DNA from: Nonomuraea maritima
GTDB lineage: Bacteria > Actinomycetota > Actinomycetes > Streptosporangiales > Streptosporangiaceae
DNA length: 64,000 nucleotides
Direction: 5' to 3'
Assembly: GCF_900100395.1 (NCBI RefSeq)
Contig: NZ_FNFB01000028.1
Span: forward strand, 1 to 64,000
In this document: one piece after another, positions 39,815-47,223 of the stretch
Layout: every line of letters starts with the position of its first letter
Numbering within the stretch: the first letter of the stretch is position 1
Notes under the pieces: generated by a model
The model's database searches: none
What the model was told of the DNA's origin: nothing
Seen by the model: the letters and a program-made list of their open reading frames with translations, nothing else
Position numbers and translations under genes: made by a program

Positions 39815-40060
39815 ATGCAGACGTACGAGGCCGGACGCCCGGTCGAACTGGACGCCCGGGAGCGGTTGATCCTCGTGTACCGCCTCGTCGCCGCCGAGCC
39901 GCTGTCGCGCAAGCAGCTTGGCGCCGTCCTGGGCATCTCGGACGCCAGGGTCAGGCAGCTGGAGTCCAAGCTGATGAGCAAGCTTCGGTTCGGCCTGACC
40001 GTGGAGTTTCCCGCATCCGAGCAGTACGAGGTGCCGGCCCCGCGGGACCTGCCGCGCTGA
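39815..40060 (+). CDS. Small sigma-70 region 4-like DNA-binding protein
   Basis: 81 residues from ATG 39815, with GGGAG upstream. Residues ~14-58 are a sigma region 4-type HTH: ARERLILVYRLVAAEPLSRK, then LGAVLGISDARVRQLESKLM. No region 2 is present, so it is not a complete sigma factor. It could bind -35-like elements and redirect or block host RNA polymerase. It is on the strand opposite to its neighbours, which suggests separate timing. Confidence 0.65.
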   Translation: MQTYEAGRPVELDARERLILVYRLVAAEPLSRKQLGAVLGISDARVRQLESKLMSKLRFGLTVEFPASEQYEVPAPRDLPR

Positions 40061-40085
40061 CTCGGGACCGGTGCGTCGAGGGTGT

Positions 40086-40325
40086 TCAGGCTGCGCGGGC
40101 CCGGGCCAGGGTGGCGCGGAGCTCGTCGCGGTCTTCGGGTTTCGGGGGTACGGGGTCGCCGCGCCAGATGCAGCCTTCGATGGTGGCGAGGTCGTCGAGG
40201 TCGTAGACGACTTGGCGGCCGGCTCGGCCGAGGGTGCGGGCGGCGTAGCGGAACGCCCACTGTCGGATGGTCGAGGCTGCCCGGTCGAGGTGGTCGGCTG
40301 CTTGCTGGGCCGTGGCTGGGCGCAC
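40086..40325 (-). CDS. MerR/excisionase-like HTH protein
   Basis: 79 residues from GTG 40325, with AGGAGG five bases upstream; the longer frame to 40397 is rejected. The winged HTH reads ATAQQAADHLDRAASTIRQW, then GRAGRQVVYDLDDLATIEGC, like MerR-type domains in excisionases and phage regulators. It could serve the recombinase three genes downstream or control the operon. A 420-base control region lies upstream. Confidence 0.65.
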   Translation of the reverse strand: MRPATAQQAADHLDRAASTIRQWAFRYAARTLGRAGRQVVYDLDDLATIEGCIWRGDPVPPKPEDRDELRATLARARAA

Positions 40326-40466
40326 GCCGTCCTCCTGAGGCTCGGGGGGCAAATGGTGCGCTGGTGCGCTTTTGACGCGTTCCGGACAGGCAACCATGCG
40401 AGGTGGACGCGCTGTAGTCAGCGGAGGCGCACGAACAGAGTGGTTCGCATAGGCGAGTAAGGGTCA

Positions 40467-40521
40467 GCTAGCGATCTTGTTACAGGCGATCTCAGCGTCT
40501 CGCTAGCATTTCCGCAGGTCA
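40467..40521. promoter_or_regulatory. Operator-like dyad plus 13-mer upstream of the MerR-like gene
   Basis: GCTAGCGA (40467-40474) and TCGCTAGC (40500-40507) are exact inverse arms. The adjoining TTTCCGCAGGTCA (40509-40521) is the exact reverse complement of 36388-36400. Reading the minus strand from 40517, the order TGCGGAA, GCTAG, AGACGCT matches the order at 36507-36530. Both loci probably bind the same factor. Confidence 0.6.
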
Positions 40522-40613
40522 GAGGCTCGCAACCGTGTAACGGGTACACCACACCTGTCGGCGCAAAGTGTTACACACCCGCCTCACCAGCCGCAACACC
40601 AGGCAACGAGAAA

Positions 40614-40651
40614 GGGCCGCCTCCCAGTCCCCCACGAACAGGAAGCGGCCC
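40614..40651 (-). terminator. Minus-strand terminator downstream of gene 40751
   Basis: On the minus strand GGGCCGCTTCC pairs with GGGAGGCGGCCC (one mismatch) over a ~15-base loop and is followed by TTTCTCG. It closes the operon 42607-40751 before the control region of the next one. Confidence 0.6.
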
Positions 40652-40750
40652 CAAGACCCCGCCCAAAGGGTCACCCACCAGACGAAGCGCTCTCGACCAA
40701 CCGGATACGCCCGGCACGGAGCGTAGCACCCCCAACGATCACGCACAGCA

Positions 40751-40966
40751 TCACCGCCGTTCAACGGTGACGATCACCTGCCAGGTGGCATCGAGCTCGA
40801 TAGAGATCAACTTCCAGCCCAAGTCCGCCGCGTAGTCGAGCGCCTGACGACGGAGATCGTCCGCGCCGGTGACGTCGAGCATGAACGGCTCAACGTCGTG
40901 GTCCTCCTCCCACAGGATCTTGACCACTGCCACGTAGCGGCCCGCCCGCACCGACAGCTCGCTCAC
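40751..40966 (-). CDS. Small phage protein (71 aa), paralogue of the gene at 38264
   Basis: 71 residues from GTG 40966, GTGA overlap with the previous gene. An N-terminal strand (GRYVAVVKILWEEDHDVEPF), then the helix DDLRRQALDYAADLGWKL and a final strand (WQVIVTVERR). The helix-strand block matches the protein at 38264-38506. Function unknown. Confidence 0.6.
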   Translation of the reverse strand: MSELSVRAGRYVAVVKILWEEDHDVEPFMLDVTGADDLRRQALDYAADLGWKLISIELDATWQVIVTVERR

Positions 40967-41775
40967 GCGCCCACCTCGTCGACGACCAGGCCCCGCTCGG
41001 CGACCTCGCTGACATGCCCGCCGCACGTCGAACACACAAACGCGCCCAACCCCGCGTCCCAGCGCAACGACCGCTCACCACACGCCGAACACCGAGCGTG
41101 CGACTCCTCCGGCTCCTCCCCCACCGCCGCGCGTAGCCGCTCCTCCCAACCGAGCGACCACTCCACCAGCTGCACCGGCTCAGCATCCGCCGGCCGGAGC
41201 GCCGACACCACACCCAGGTCCTCCACCGCGAGCACCGCGACCAGCTGCTCTACCAACCACGCCACCGACCGAGACCGAGCAACCCCCGACCGAGCACCAC
41301 GAACCCGCGCCGCGCACCCCAACCGCTCCCTGGCCAGGTCCTCGAAGTCGAGCAGCTCCCCCACCAGCACATCCAGCAGCTCCGCATCCGGCGACACCAC
41401 CGGCCGCGGCCGCGACCCCGACACGCGAGACCAGCGCGACGCCGGCCTCAACCCATCCCCACGAGCAGACACCACCGCCGCCAGCGCATCCACTTCCAAC
41501 AGCGCGCGCCTCGTCGTCGCCCGACAGCGACCACACACCAGCGGATCCCCCGCACGCCACGCCACGTCAGGCTGAACCGGCTCGAGCGGCATCTCCCCCA
41601 CACCGCCCTCCGCGAGCCACCGATCCACCGCATCCGCATGCACCTCACGAGCACGAAGAAACGACGCCCACACGCGACGCGCACCACCATTGCACGGGCC
41701 AACACACACCTGACCAGCCAACACACACCCCCGGTGACAGACCCCCACACAGTACAAGATCAAATCCTTTCGCAC
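40963..41775 (-). CDS. Zinc-ribbon-containing phage protein (270 aa)
   Basis: 270 residues from ATG 41775. Cys pairs occur at the N-terminus (YCVGVCHRGCVLAGQVCVGP), in the middle (LVCGRCRATTRR) and as a C-terminal ribbon (CSACGERSLRWDAGLG, then CSTCGG). The central ~120 residues are helical. The ribbons probably bind zinc; DNA binding or transcription roles are possible. Similar multi-ribbon proteins occur in actinophage early regions. No enzyme motif is visible. Confidence 0.6.
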   Translation of the reverse strand: MRKDLILYCVGVCHRGCVLAGQVCVGPCNGGARRVWASFLRAREVHADAVDRWLAEGGVGEMPLEPVQPDVAWRAGDPLVCGRCRATTRRALLEVDALAAVVSARGDGLRPASRWSRVSGSRPRPVVSPDAELLDVLVGELLDFEDLARERLGCAARVRGARSGVARSRSVAWLVEQLVAVLAVEDLGVVSALRPADAEPVQLVEWSLGWEERLRAAVGEEPEESHARCSACGERSLRWDAGLGAFVCSTCGGHVSEVAERGLVVDEVGA

Positions 41776-41834
41776 AGAACCAAGCCGAAGAGGGCCAGCC
41801 GGCTTCGCTGACGAGCGGGTCCGGGGCGCGCGAA

Positions 41835-41865
41835 AACCCCGCGCGACTGGCTGTCGCGCGGGGTT
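41835..41865 (-). terminator. Perfect 13-bp bidirectional-looking terminator
   Basis: AACCCCGCGCGAC (41835-41847) and GTCGCGCGGGGTT (41853-41865) enclose a 5-base loop. On the minus strand it is followed by TTCGCGCG, closing the operon that contains 42669 and 41882. Confidence 0.8.
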
Positions 41866-41881
41866 CGCTGGGCGGTTCGCG

Positions 41882-42607
41882 CTACGCGCGCGGGCGGCGC
41901 GTCGGGATCGCTGCGAGTCGGCTCCGCGCCGCTTCGCTGGCTCGCGCTACTCCGTAGATCTCGTCAAGCGCTCCGCTGTCGGCAAGCTCGGCCATGCGGC
42001 GGAGCGATCGGAGCGCGGCCACGCAGTAAGAGGCTTCCTGCTGCGCCCTGCCGGTGGCGTGGGCGCGGGTGTAGGTCGCCTGCGTCTCGTACCGGGCGAA
42101 CATGGGCGCGTCATAGGTGATGCTGACCTTGCCGTGTTCGGCGGTCACCCGCACGTGCAGGAGCTGTCCGCACGTGGCGAGTAGGCGCGTGATCTCTGCG
42201 GCTGCGGTCCGGACGGCGGCGAGGACGCCGGTCGGCTCGGCTTCGATCGGACGGCGGACATCGCTTACCGCCACGTCTTCGATGATCGCACCCGTGCCGG
42301 GCTTGATCAGGAGGAACGTGGCATGCAGCGACTTGCGGCACGTGTCGCCGATGCTCCACACCCCGTGCAAGTGGACGGCGGGGCCGTGGTACTCGACGGT
42401 GCTGCCGGTCGGCGCGTAGTCCAGCAGGGCCGCGCGGGCGGTCTGGCTGGCCATGTAGACGCGCCGCTGAAGGTCGGCGCGCGGGTTGCACGGCTGGTGC
42501 CACATGCACCGCTGGCAACTGGTCCGGCCGTGTCCCTCGTACGCGCTCTGCGCGTCCCTCACGGCTTCGATGGCGGCGTAAGCGGCGTTCTTCTTGATCT
42601 GGTCCAT
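41882..42607 (-). CDS. Phage hypothetical protein (241 aa)
   Basis: 241 residues from ATG 42607, with GGGAGA upstream; the longer frame to 43084 is a shadow. A Cys/His cluster lies at residues 31-41 (CQRCMWHQPC). The middle is beta-rich (VEYHGPAVHLHGVWSIGDTC, KSLHATFLLIKPGTGAIIED) and the C-terminus helical (AALRSLRRMAELADSGALDE). No family is recognised. Located in the early region, so a DNA metabolism or regulation role is possible. Confidence 0.55.
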   Translation of the reverse strand: MDQIKKNAAYAAIEAVRDAQSAYEGHGRTSCQRCMWHQPCNPRADLQRRVYMASQTARAALLDYAPTGSTVEYHGPAVHLHGVWSIGDTCRKSLHATFLLIKPGTGAIIEDVAVSDVRRPIEAEPTGVLAAVRTAAAEITRLLATCGQLLHVRVTAEHGKVSITYDAPMFARYETQATYTRAHATGRAQQEASYCVAALRSLRRMAELADSGALDEIYGVARASEAARSRLAAIPTRRPRA

Positions 42608-42635
42608 GACTGGTTCTCCCTGTGGTGGTGGGGGT

Positions 42636-42660
42636 GCCGCGCCCCGGTGCGGGGCGCGGC
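42636..42660 (-). other. Perfect 11-bp GC hairpin between early genes
   Basis: GCCGCGCCCCG and CGGGGCGCGGC flank GTG. There is no T-run. It lies between the stop of 42669 and the start at 42607 and may stabilise or process the transcript. A similar hairpin occurs at 43382-43405. Confidence 0.5.
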
Positions 42661-42668
42661 GGGTGGGG

Positions 42669-43355
42669 CTACTTCTGGTCGGTGGCGGCGTCGTCTTCGG
42701 CGTCGTCGGCCTTGACCTTCTTCGCGGCGCGCTCGGCGGCGGCCTTCTCGCGCCTCTCCAGCTCGGCGCGGCCTTCCGGCGTGAGCCTGGCGACGAACAT
42801 CTCGCGCATGTCGTCGTCGGTGGCGAGCTGCATGATTGCCTTAATCCGCTTGGTCTCCTCCTCCGGGAGCTTCGCGGCGGTCTCCGACTTCGCCTTGGGC
42901 GTGAGCAGCAGGGCAAGCGCGTTGGACGGGTCGGCCATCGGCTCGCCCATCGTGAAATCGACCTTCTCGCCGATGACCTGCGCGATAGCGCGGGTGATCT
43001 GCGGGTGAGACAGGTTCCCGGCTGCCTCGCGGTCAACGAGCGGGCTCGCGTCGTCCTGGCCCATGCCCTTAGCGCCCTTGGCAACGAGGTCCTTGGGGGA
43101 CACGTCCCAAGGCTGCGGGTTGGTGCCGTAGTCGCCCGCCCAACCGTGCTCGATGACGGCGGCCACCATGCCCGCGACGGGCATGGAGAACGCGCGCCAC
43201 ATCAGGCGGGCGGGGGTGCTGGCGTCGCTGGCGCGGTTGATTACGCCGTTAGCGGCGCGACGGAACCACGTCAGAACGACGGTGAGAGCGGCGGTCACCT
43301 GCTCGTCGGTGTAGCGCTCGGCGGTCTGGGCCTTGGCCTTAGCGGGAGTAGCCAT
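42669..43355 (-). CDS. Phage hypothetical protein (228 aa)
   Basis: 228 residues from ATG 43355. Helical N-terminal half (TAALTVVLTWFRRAANGVIN, LMWRAFSMPVAGMVAAVIEH), a middle with Gly/Asn loops, and a charged C-terminus (ELERREKAAAERAAKKVKAD). The overall pattern is that of a soluble early phage protein; function is not recognised. The ribosome site is weak (AAAGG). It follows the collagen-like gene. Confidence 0.55.
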   Translation of the reverse strand: MATPAKAKAQTAERYTDEQVTAALTVVLTWFRRAANGVINRASDASTPARLMWRAFSMPVAGMVAAVIEHGWAGDYGTNPQPWDVSPKDLVAKGAKGMGQDDASPLVDREAAGNLSHPQITRAIAQVIGEKVDFTMGEPMADPSNALALLLTPKAKSETAAKLPEEETKRIKAIMQLATDDDMREMFVARLTPEGRAELERREKAAAERAAKKVKADDAEDDAATDQK

Positions 43356-43381
43356 TTTGGATCTTGCCTTTCGGTTGGGGT

Positions 43382-43405
43382 GCCCGCCCCCGGTCGGGGG
43401 CGGGC
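43382..43405 (-). other. Perfect 11-bp GC hairpin after the collagen-like gene
   Basis: GCCCGCCCCCG and CGGGGGCGGGC flank a 2-base loop, 16 bases past the collagen-like stop. No T-run follows. Likely a transcript 3'-end stabiliser or weak terminator. Confidence 0.5.
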
Positions 43406-43419
43406 GTAGGGGATGGTTT

Positions 43420-43440
43420 GTCAGTGGTTCCGCTGGCGCT
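43420..43440 (-). repeat. Dispersed ~21-bp repeat, copy D (end of collagen-like gene)
   Basis: Minus strand reads AGCGCCAGCGG-AACCACTGAC. It encodes the last residues KRQRNH and the stop of the collagen-like protein and lies ~65 bases before the next start. Confidence 0.75.
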
Positions 43441-44239
43441 TCATGCGCACCGAAAGCACGTAGATGGCCAGGGCGGCACCTACCAGCAACCAGGCGCAGA
43501 CCTGCACCCACAGGGGCAACCACGGTTCATCCGTCGCCACGGGCGTCGGGGTCGGCGTGGTCCGCGTAGGCGTGGCGCTGGCGGTCGGGACGGCGCTACG
43601 GCGCGTGCTGGACGCGGTGCCCGTGGCGGACGGCGTAGCGGTGACCGTAGGGGCGGGCGAACCGTCCCGACCGTTCCTGCCGTCCCTGCCGGGCGTACCG
43701 GCGTTGCCCTGCGGGCCGGTCGTACCGGCAACGCCAGGCGTACCGGCGGGACCGGTCGCACCGGGCGCGCCCTTCTCGCCCTTCTCGCCCTTCGGACCTG
43801 CCGGGCCCTGGTCGCCCTGGTCACCCTTCGGGCCCTGGGGGCCTGCCGGACCCTGCTCGCCCTTCGGACCCTGCGCCCCTGCGGGTCCAGGGTCGCCGGG
43901 GTCGCCCTTCTCGCCCTTCTCGCCGGGCTCGCCCTGCGGACCCTGCGAACCGTTAACACCGGGCTCGCCCTGCGGTCCCTGCGGACCCTGCTCGCCCTGG
44001 TCGCCCTGCACGGACACGTAGGGGATGCACACCGCGAACGAGAGTGCGGCCCCGCTGTCCATCGCGGTCGCCGTGACGGTCGGGCAGAACGTGCCCGTAA
44101 GGGTGACGGTCGGCGCTGCGACCGGTGTGGCACCGATCGCGCTGGGCGCTAACCCTGCCGTGATGGCCAGTACGGCGGCGGTGAGTGCGACGCTCGTAAG
44201 CGCCGCCCCCGCTGCCTTGGCCTGTCGTGTGTTCTTCAT
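43421..44239 (-). CDS. Collagen-like repeat protein, secreted and membrane-anchored
   Basis: 272 residues from ATG 44239 (GTG 44248 possible). Residues 1-36 look like a signal sequence ([20 protein letters not shown], then GLAPSAIGA). Residues 79-193 are an unbroken Gly-X-Y run with 39 glycines (for example [20 protein letters not shown] and [10 protein letters not shown]). A Thr/Pro-rich stalk leads to a membrane segment (243-264, [20 protein letters not shown]) and the basic end MKRQRNH. A triple helix outside the cell is expected. This type is unusual for a phage early region. Confidence 0.85.
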   Translation of the reverse strand: MKNTRQAKAAGAALTSVALTAAVLAITAGLAPSAIGATPVAAPTVTLTGTFCPTVTATAMDSGAALSFAVCIPYVSVQGDQGEQGPQGPQGEPGVNGSQGPQGEPGEKGEKGDPGDPGPAGAQGPKGEQGPAGPQGPKGDQGDQGPAGPKGEKGEKGAPGATGPAGTPGVAGTTGPQGNAGTPGRDGRNGRDGSPAPTVTATPSATGTASSTRRSAVPTASATPTRTTPTPTPVATDEPWLPLWVQVCAWLLVGAALAIYVLSVRMKRQRNH

Positions 44240-44258
44240 GGCGATCACTCTCGTTCCC

Positions 44259-44286
44259 TACGTAATGGGACGTCCAGGGCTGTCAA
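44259..44286 (-). promoter_or_regulatory. Probable promoter of the collagen-like gene
   Basis: On the minus strand TTGACA (44286-44281) and TACGTA (44264-44259) are separated by 16 bases. Transcription would begin near 44252, about 13 bases before the ATG. The -35 is a perfect consensus and the -10 a fair one. Confidence 0.6.
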
Positions 44287-44623
44287 GTTTTTGTTATCGA
44301 CACGTTATGAAAATCGGGCGCTGACATACCCCCGCCCCCTATCTGACCAGCGGTTCAGCATTAGGAAAGAAACCTAACTAAACTCCAGGCCGCGCCGAAC
44401 CAAGATCCAACCACCCACAAACAGCCGCCGGCATAGCCCACCCACACATCTCTTGGGCTGGTTGCCTTCGACTTGCTGTTGTCGCTTCTGAGGGCCTCTG
44501 TGGTGTGTCTGGTCTCCTTGTACCGGTGCGCGTGTGTTCGTTCGCGTGTGTGGACGCTGTCAGGTCTTTTGAGCGTGTTCTGTCTGCGTTGTCGCTTGCG
44601 CTTTGCGTTGTGCGCTCATGCGA
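44287..44623. other. Gene-free spacer, comparatively T-rich
   Basis: No gene is supported between the promoter of the collagen-like gene and the terminator of the preceding operon. A TTAGG-AAAGAAA-CCTAA dyad lies near 44361 and repeat copy I near 44590. Many GTGT/CGTG steps give it an unusual, T-rich composition on the plus strand. Confidence 0.45.
44582..44602 (-). repeat. Dispersed ~21-bp repeat, copy I (degenerate)
   Basis: Minus strand reads AGCGCAAGCGA-CAACGCAGAC, 17 of 21 matching the copy at 56265. It is located past the terminator of the replication-type gene. Confidence 0.5.
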
Positions 44624-44677
44624 AAACCCGCCATCGACGACCAGGTGCGTTGGCCTGGGTGCGTCGGTGACGGGTTT
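44624..44677 (-). terminator. Terminator after the replication-type gene
   Basis: AAACCCGCCATCGACG (44624-44639) and CGTCGGTGACGGGTTT (44662-44677) pair with two mismatches; the minus strand ends GGGTTTTCGC. It is 21 bases past the stop at 44698. Confidence 0.7.
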
Positions 44678-44697
44678 CGGGGTGGTGTCGCCTTGGG

Positions 44698-45495
44698 TCA
44701 GTCGGCGGCGAGTCGGTCTGCTGCGCAGGCTCGGCAGGGTTCTTCCATGTACGGGTGGGTGGGGCACATGCGGCCTACGCCTCGGTGCGCTCCTGGTAGG
44801 GGTTCGGGCTTGGGCAGGTGTTCATGGGGGTTGGCGCGGAGTGCGCGTTGCACGTACCTGGCGGGGTTTTTCACGGTGCTGCGGGCTCTGCTGAGGATGT
44901 GGTCTCTGATGTGTGCGGCTTGCTGGTCGGTGATGGGGTGCGCGGCGAGCGCAGCGAGTTCGCGCTTCACCATGGCGTCTACTGCTGAAAAGTCCTGTCC
45001 GTCTGTCTGGTTGTCGTCGCGTTCGCGAGCGGGGTACGGCGGGATAGATGACTGACTAGAGAAGTTGTTTTGGGAGTGGGATTGGGATGGGATTGGGGCA
45101 GCGTCTTCAGACACGTCGCCGGACACGTCTTGAGACGCGTCTCCGCGTGATCTTGTGCGGTCGCGTTTCCCTTCCAACCACCGCTCTTGACGTGCACGTT
45201 TAGCCTCACGCCCCTCCCTGATCTTCTCAGCGGACGGTTGATATTCGAGGTAGTCGTGCACGCACCAACCTGAGTCCGTTTCCTCCCACAATCCGACCGA
45301 AACCAGCTCACTCGCGTACCGTTTCGGAGCTCGTACGTCGCTCACAAACTTCAGCTCACGCTCCGGGATCTGCCCATCGGACAGGTTGGCGTTGCACCAG
45401 CACAACGCCGAAACGTACAACCGGAACGCCTGGTCAGACAGGTGCCGCACCTTCCGATGCGTGGGGAAGGGATCATCGAGTCGAACCCACGCCAT
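44698..45495 (-). CDS. Replication-type winged-helix protein
   Basis: 265 residues from ATG 45495; the longer frame to 45579 is rejected. N-terminal ~90 residues (WVRLDDPFPTHRKVRHLSDQ, AFRLYVSALCWCNANLSDGQ, LVSVGLWEETDSGWCVHDYL) match the winged-helix of phage replisome organisers. A charged Ser-rich linker follows, then a DnaD-like tail region (RDHILSRARSTVKNPARYVQ, RALRANPH) and a small Cys cluster (CPTHPYMEEPCRACAADR). It may load helicase at the phage origin. The preceding HNH gene shares its N-terminal domain. Confidence 0.65.
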   Translation of the reverse strand: MAWVRLDDPFPTHRKVRHLSDQAFRLYVSALCWCNANLSDGQIPERELKFVSDVRAPKRYASELVSVGLWEETDSGWCVHDYLEYQPSAEKIREGREAKRARQERWLEGKRDRTRSRGDASQDVSGDVSEDAAPIPSQSHSQNNFSSQSSIPPYPARERDDNQTDGQDFSAVDAMVKRELAALAAHPITDQQAAHIRDHILSRARSTVKNPARYVQRALRANPHEHLPKPEPLPGAHRGVGRMCPTHPYMEEPCRACAADRLAAD

Positions 45496-45983
45496 CAGAC
45501 CCGCGCCCCCTTCCTGCTGTTGCAGGACCGGCACAGCACCCGCAGGTTCTCCACGGTGTCCTCTCCGCCCAATGACCATGGAAAGATGTGATCAAGGGTC
45601 AGGTCTTGGATGGCGCCGCACAGAACGCAGCGGTCGCCGTCGCGGTCGAAGACGAAGACCCGGACGTTAGACGGTATGGTGCGGCGGTAGTCGTCCCTTT
45701 CGACCGTCCACAAGGCGATCGGCCGGCCGCCTGGAACAGCCGGTACGGCGTGAGGCATCAGCCAGCCCTCCCCCGACCGTTCCCATAGCCGAGTGCGGAC
45801 CAGGTCAGCGACATGAGCGCGCCGAGCGCCGAGCGAACGAGGTGTCCCCTCTGGAATGAACCCCGCCGTCGAGTAGGCCACGCACCATGACCCAGCCATC
45901 GCCCACAAGCCAAGAGCCGCTGGGCTCGCCGCTAGGACCGCTGGATGCGAGTGAAATCCGTCATCGACCTTGAACCACGGCAT
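45495..45983 (-). CDS. Winged-helix/HNH endonuclease fusion
   Basis: 162 residues from ATG 45983. Residues 1-80 (WFKVDDGFHSHPAVLAASPA, LVRTRLWERSGEGWLMPHAV) are homologous to the N-terminus of the next protein. Residues ~110-160 are a complete HNH domain with C119-x2-C122, LTLDHIFPWSLGG (D131, H132), N146 and C151-x2-C154. Metal-dependent DNA nicking is expected. The stop shares one base with the next start. The fusion links a replication-type DNA-binding module to a nuclease. Confidence 0.8.
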   Translation of the reverse strand: MPWFKVDDGFHSHPAVLAASPAALGLWAMAGSWCVAYSTAGFIPEGTPRSLGARRAHVADLVRTRLWERSGEGWLMPHAVPAVPGGRPIALWTVERDDYRRTIPSNVRVFVFDRDGDRCVLCGAIQDLTLDHIFPWSLGGEDTVENLRVLCRSCNSRKGARV

Positions 45984-46053
45984 GCTGTGTGCCGCCTTCC
46001 TTCCCTATATGCGAAGCGGGGGCCGCCACCGAGGGAAGTGGTCGGCCCCTACC

Positions 46054-46072
46054 GTAAGCGGTCGCTGGCGCA
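46054..46072 (-). repeat. Dispersed ~21-bp repeat, copy G (2-base deletion)
   Basis: Minus strand reads GCGCCAGCGACCGCTTAC, 17 of 19 aligned bases matching with the central AC missing. It lies just past the J-domain stop and ~67 bases before the HNH-fusion start. Confidence 0.55.
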
Positions 46073-46077
46073 CGTCG

Positions 46078-46602
46078 TCAACGAGCCCGCGGTGGACGCC
46101 CCGACAGGTCGTACATGTGGCGCCGCTCCGAGTTGGACAGCACGTCGTACGCCTCGGTCACGCCTTTGAACCGTTCGGCCGCCGCGGAGTCGCCCGGGTT
46201 CTTGTCGGGGTGGAGCTCGCGCGCGAGACGCCGGTACGCGGTCTTGATGTCCTGCTGCGTGGCGGCCTGGTCGACGCCGAGCCGCTCGTACAGCTCGCCG
46301 GCGCGCGGCCGCGGCCTTGGCCTGGGCGGCGGCTCCTCCTTCTTCCGCTTTCTCGGGCCGGGGCACGTCGCGGTGTGCGGCATCATCAGCTTCTCGTGCG
46401 GGGCGATCGGCTGGTCCTTGGTGACGCGCCTCGACCGGAGCACGCCGTGCAGGTCTTTTCGCACCGCGGTGTTGCCGCCCGGGTCCGGCTGGAGGTCGAC
46501 GGCGAGCCACTTGCCCGCTTCTGTCTTCGTCCACCGGACCATCCGGCCGCATCCGGGCCGGCCGTGGTCGCCGCACCGGCCGACGTCAACCTTGGAGAAC
46601 AC
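46078..46602 (-). CDS. J-domain (DnaJ-like) protein with N-terminal Cys/His module
   Basis: 174 residues from ATG 46602. The C-terminal J domain (about 102-170) reads LYERLGVDQAATQQDIKTAY, RRLARELHPDKNPG with the essential HPD at 131-133, then FKGVTEAYDVLSNSERRHMY. The N-terminus (VDVGRCGDHGRPGCGRMVRW, later PHTATCPGP) holds His/Cys pairs that may bind zinc; a Pro/Arg linker separates them. The J domain should recruit host DnaK to a phage target, by analogy with chaperone use at replication origins. Confidence 0.8.
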   Translation of the reverse strand: MFSKVDVGRCGDHGRPGCGRMVRWTKTEAGKWLAVDLQPDPGGNTAVRKDLHGVLRSRRVTKDQPIAPHEKLMMPHTATCPGPRKRKKEEPPPRPRPRPRAGELYERLGVDQAATQQDIKTAYRRLARELHPDKNPGDSAAAERFKGVTEAYDVLSNSERRHMYDLSGRPPRAR

Positions 46603-46617
46603 GCACCACCTCGCCGC

Positions 46618-46992
46618 TCACCCGCCGCCGCCCCCTCCCGACCGGCCGAACCCTCCGCGCTGGATCACAGTCCCCCTGCGGGTGGTGATCTCCGCGTTCG
46701 CTGGCTTGAGGCTGGTGCCGCCGCGCACGTATCCGGGCCGGCTCGTGGTCGACGAGCCGTACAGCCAGTGGTAGTAGGCGGCGTGGGATCCGCCGTCGCA
46801 GTACCGGTCGTCCACGATCTGGTAGGTGCCGTCGGCCTGCTTGGTGGCGAGCACGCAGTCGGCGACCACCTCGGGGTCGTCGTCCGGGGCTGTGGCGATC
46901 AACGCGACAACGGCGCTGGCGAGGATGGTCAGCGTGACCACTGCGAGGCCGCATCCGTCTCCGTCTCCGCTGCGGCGCCGGTAGCTAGGCAT
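46618..46992 (-). CDS. Single-pass membrane protein with small exported domain
   Basis: 124 residues from ATG 46992. Basic N-terminus, membrane segment 15-34 (GLAVVTLTILASAVVALIAT), then an exported domain with a likely disulfide (VADCVLATKQADGTYQIVDD, RYCDGGSHAAYYHWLYG) and a Gly-rich end (GGFGRSGGGGGG). Similar Gly-ended small membrane proteins exist in actinophages. Function unknown. Confidence 0.6.
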   Translation of the reverse strand: MPSYRRRSGDGDGCGLAVVTLTILASAVVALIATAPDDDPEVVADCVLATKQADGTYQIVDDRYCDGGSHAAYYHWLYGSSTTSRPGYVRGGTSLKPANAEITTRRGTVIQRGGFGRSGGGGGG

Positions 46993-46998
46993 CGGCGG

Positions 46999-47223
46999 TC
47001 ACCGCCTCGGACCGGACCACGGACACCGGGCAGACACACGCCGCGATGAAGCACACGTACAGTACGTGAGGCCGCGCCGCATCTGCTGGACGTGCCGGTC
47101 GCACGTGAGGCCCTCGCGGGTGTGCCCGTGCTCGCACCGCGCGGTGACCTTGGTCGTGCTGTCGGCGCCGCACGGCGTGCCCAGGGCGATCGCGGTCACG
47201 GCCGTGCAGACGAGCGCGGTCAT
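46999..47223 (-). CDS. Small Cys/His-rich phage protein (74 aa)
   Basis: 74 residues from ATG 47223, overlapping the previous stop as ATGA, which fixes the frame among three open ones. Contains CEHGHTREGLTCDRHVQQMR and later CTCASS, likely zinc ligands. The sequence TALVCTAVTAIALGTPCGA at the start is a single hydrophobic stretch. Function unknown. Confidence 0.5.
   Translation of the reverse strand: MTALVCTAVTAIALGTPCGADSTTKVTARCEHGHTREGLTCDRHVQQMRRGLTYCTCASSRRVSARCPWSGPRR

Larger units (their letters stand above)
40326..40750. other. Control region of the recombinase-proximal operon
   Basis: No gene is supported here. The region holds the GCTAGCGA/TCGCTAGC dyad, the 13-mer TTTCCGCAGGTCA, a GTGTAAC (40535-40541)/GTTACAC (40570-40576) dyad, and a minus-strand terminator. 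A minus ORF over 40519-40764 has random-looking Arg/Trp-rich composition and is rejected. Confidence 0.6.

Noticed and set aside
40519-40764. Minus-strand ORF of 81 residues in the control region.
   Set aside because: Composition is Arg/Trp-rich and random-looking, it contains the terminator hairpin, and no ribosome site precedes it.
43364-44152. Long plus-strand ORFs opposite the collagen-like gene.
   Set aside because: They are the complement of the Gly-X-Y repeat and show only repetitive Arg/Ala/Leu composition.
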